The notes beneath the pieces were generated by a model, which had not been told where the DNA came from, searched no databases, and saw only the letters and a list, made by a program, of their open reading frames with translations. A DNA stretch of 6,572 bases from Flavimaricola sp. (GTDB taxonomy: Bacteria > Pseudomonadota > Alphaproteobacteria > Rhodobacterales > Rhodobacteraceae): contig JALZWD010000095.1 of the NCBI GenBank assembly GCA_023300365.1, positions 1-6,572 of the forward strand, read 5' to 3'. Positions 6,172 through 6,572 of this stretch are shown here, one piece after another. The first letter of the stretch is position 1; every line of letters begins with the position of its first letter. The translations under genes and the position numbers were made by a program.

Positions 6172-6572
6172 ATGGACGCAACCACCGAAACAGAAACAAA
6201 AGGCTGGGGCCCCTTCGGACGCCCCATCTTTAAGGACCCTCAGGCCCAAGCCCTCGCCCGCCTTGGCGTGGTCGATGTGGGCTCAAACTCGGTGCGTTTG
6301 GTGGTGTTTGATGGCGCCGCCCGCTCGCCTGCGTATTTCTATAACGAAAAGATAATGTGCGGACTGGGCAGCGGTTTATCAGAAACCGGATTGTTAAACC
6401 CCGAAGGCCGCAAACGCGCCCTTTCGGCCCTCAAACGCTTTGCCGCATTGGCCGATGGCATGGGCCTGCCGTCGCTCGCGATCGTCGCCACCGCCGCTGT
6501 GCGCGAGGCCACCGATGGCCCCGATTTTTGCGCCGAAGTGCTGCGCGAAACGGGTCTGTCGATCTATGTGAT
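6172..6572 (+). CDS. ppx: Exopolyphosphatase of the Ppx/GppA family, 3' part outside the window
   Basis: Releases phosphate from the ends of polyphosphate, or hydrolyses pppGpp in the GppA branch of the family. The window holds 133 N-terminal codons. Seen are VVDVGSNSVRLVV (33-45), the phosphate-binding turn of the actin-like ASKHA fold, and an ATAAVREATDGPDF stretch typical of the family near residues 109-122. The catalytic glutamate motif expected just after lies beyond the right edge. About 30 residues precede the first motif, longer than in E. coli Ppx (roughly 10). ATG 6172 has GAGGG (6161-6165) six bases upstream. The gene follows ppk1 by 67 bases in the same direction, which favours polyphosphate as the substrate over pppGpp. 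Confidence 0.92.
   Translation, partial: MDATTETETKGWGPFGRPIFKDPQAQALARLGVVDVGSNSVRLVVFDGAARSPAYFYNEKIMCGLGSGLSETGLLNPEGRKRALSALKRFAALADGMGLPSLAIVATAAVREATDGPDFCAEVLRETGLSIYV

Overview
The window looks like an ordinary chromosomal segment of an alphaproteobacterium, most likely of the Rhodobacterales (Roseobacter/Rhodobacter group). The evidence is a GC-rich codon usage, a short ProS without the editing insertion, an HdaA-type DnaA regulator, and a gene order (AI-2E family permease, hdaA, ppk1, ppx) that I recall as typical of that order. I see no mobile element, CRISPR array, RNA gene, phage gene or defence cassette.

Layout: Positions 1-1156 (minus strand) hold most of proS, whose 3' end lies beyond the left edge. 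A 228-base divergent spacer follows, with a perfect 14-bp palindrome and possible ECF-sigma promoter elements. On the plus strand come a small exported fasciclin-domain protein (1385-1897) and then a 117-base spacer. That spacer carries a consensus DnaA box, a 9-bp-stem hairpin and a heat-shock-like promoter candidate. Next are an AI-2E family membrane protein (2015-3166) and hdaA (3168-3857), separated by one base. After a 78-base gap containing an 11-bp tandem repeat comes polyphosphate kinase ppk1 (3936-6104). A 67-base gap containing an 8-bp inverted repeat leads to ppx (6172 onward), cut by the right edge.

How the genes work together: Ppk1 makes polyphosphate from ATP and Ppx degrades it, so the right half is a polyphosphate turnover pair. 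HdaA promotes hydrolysis of DnaA-ATP on the sliding clamp and so limits replication initiation. Its position just before ppk1, and the DnaA box upstream of its probable transcription unit, suggest a link between replication control and nutrient or stress state; this is inference. ProS and the fasciclin protein have no evident functional tie to the rest.

No new system is evident. The points most worth checking are regulatory: the DnaA box, the 11-bp repeat before ppk1, the inverted repeat before ppx, and the candidate stress-sigma promoters.
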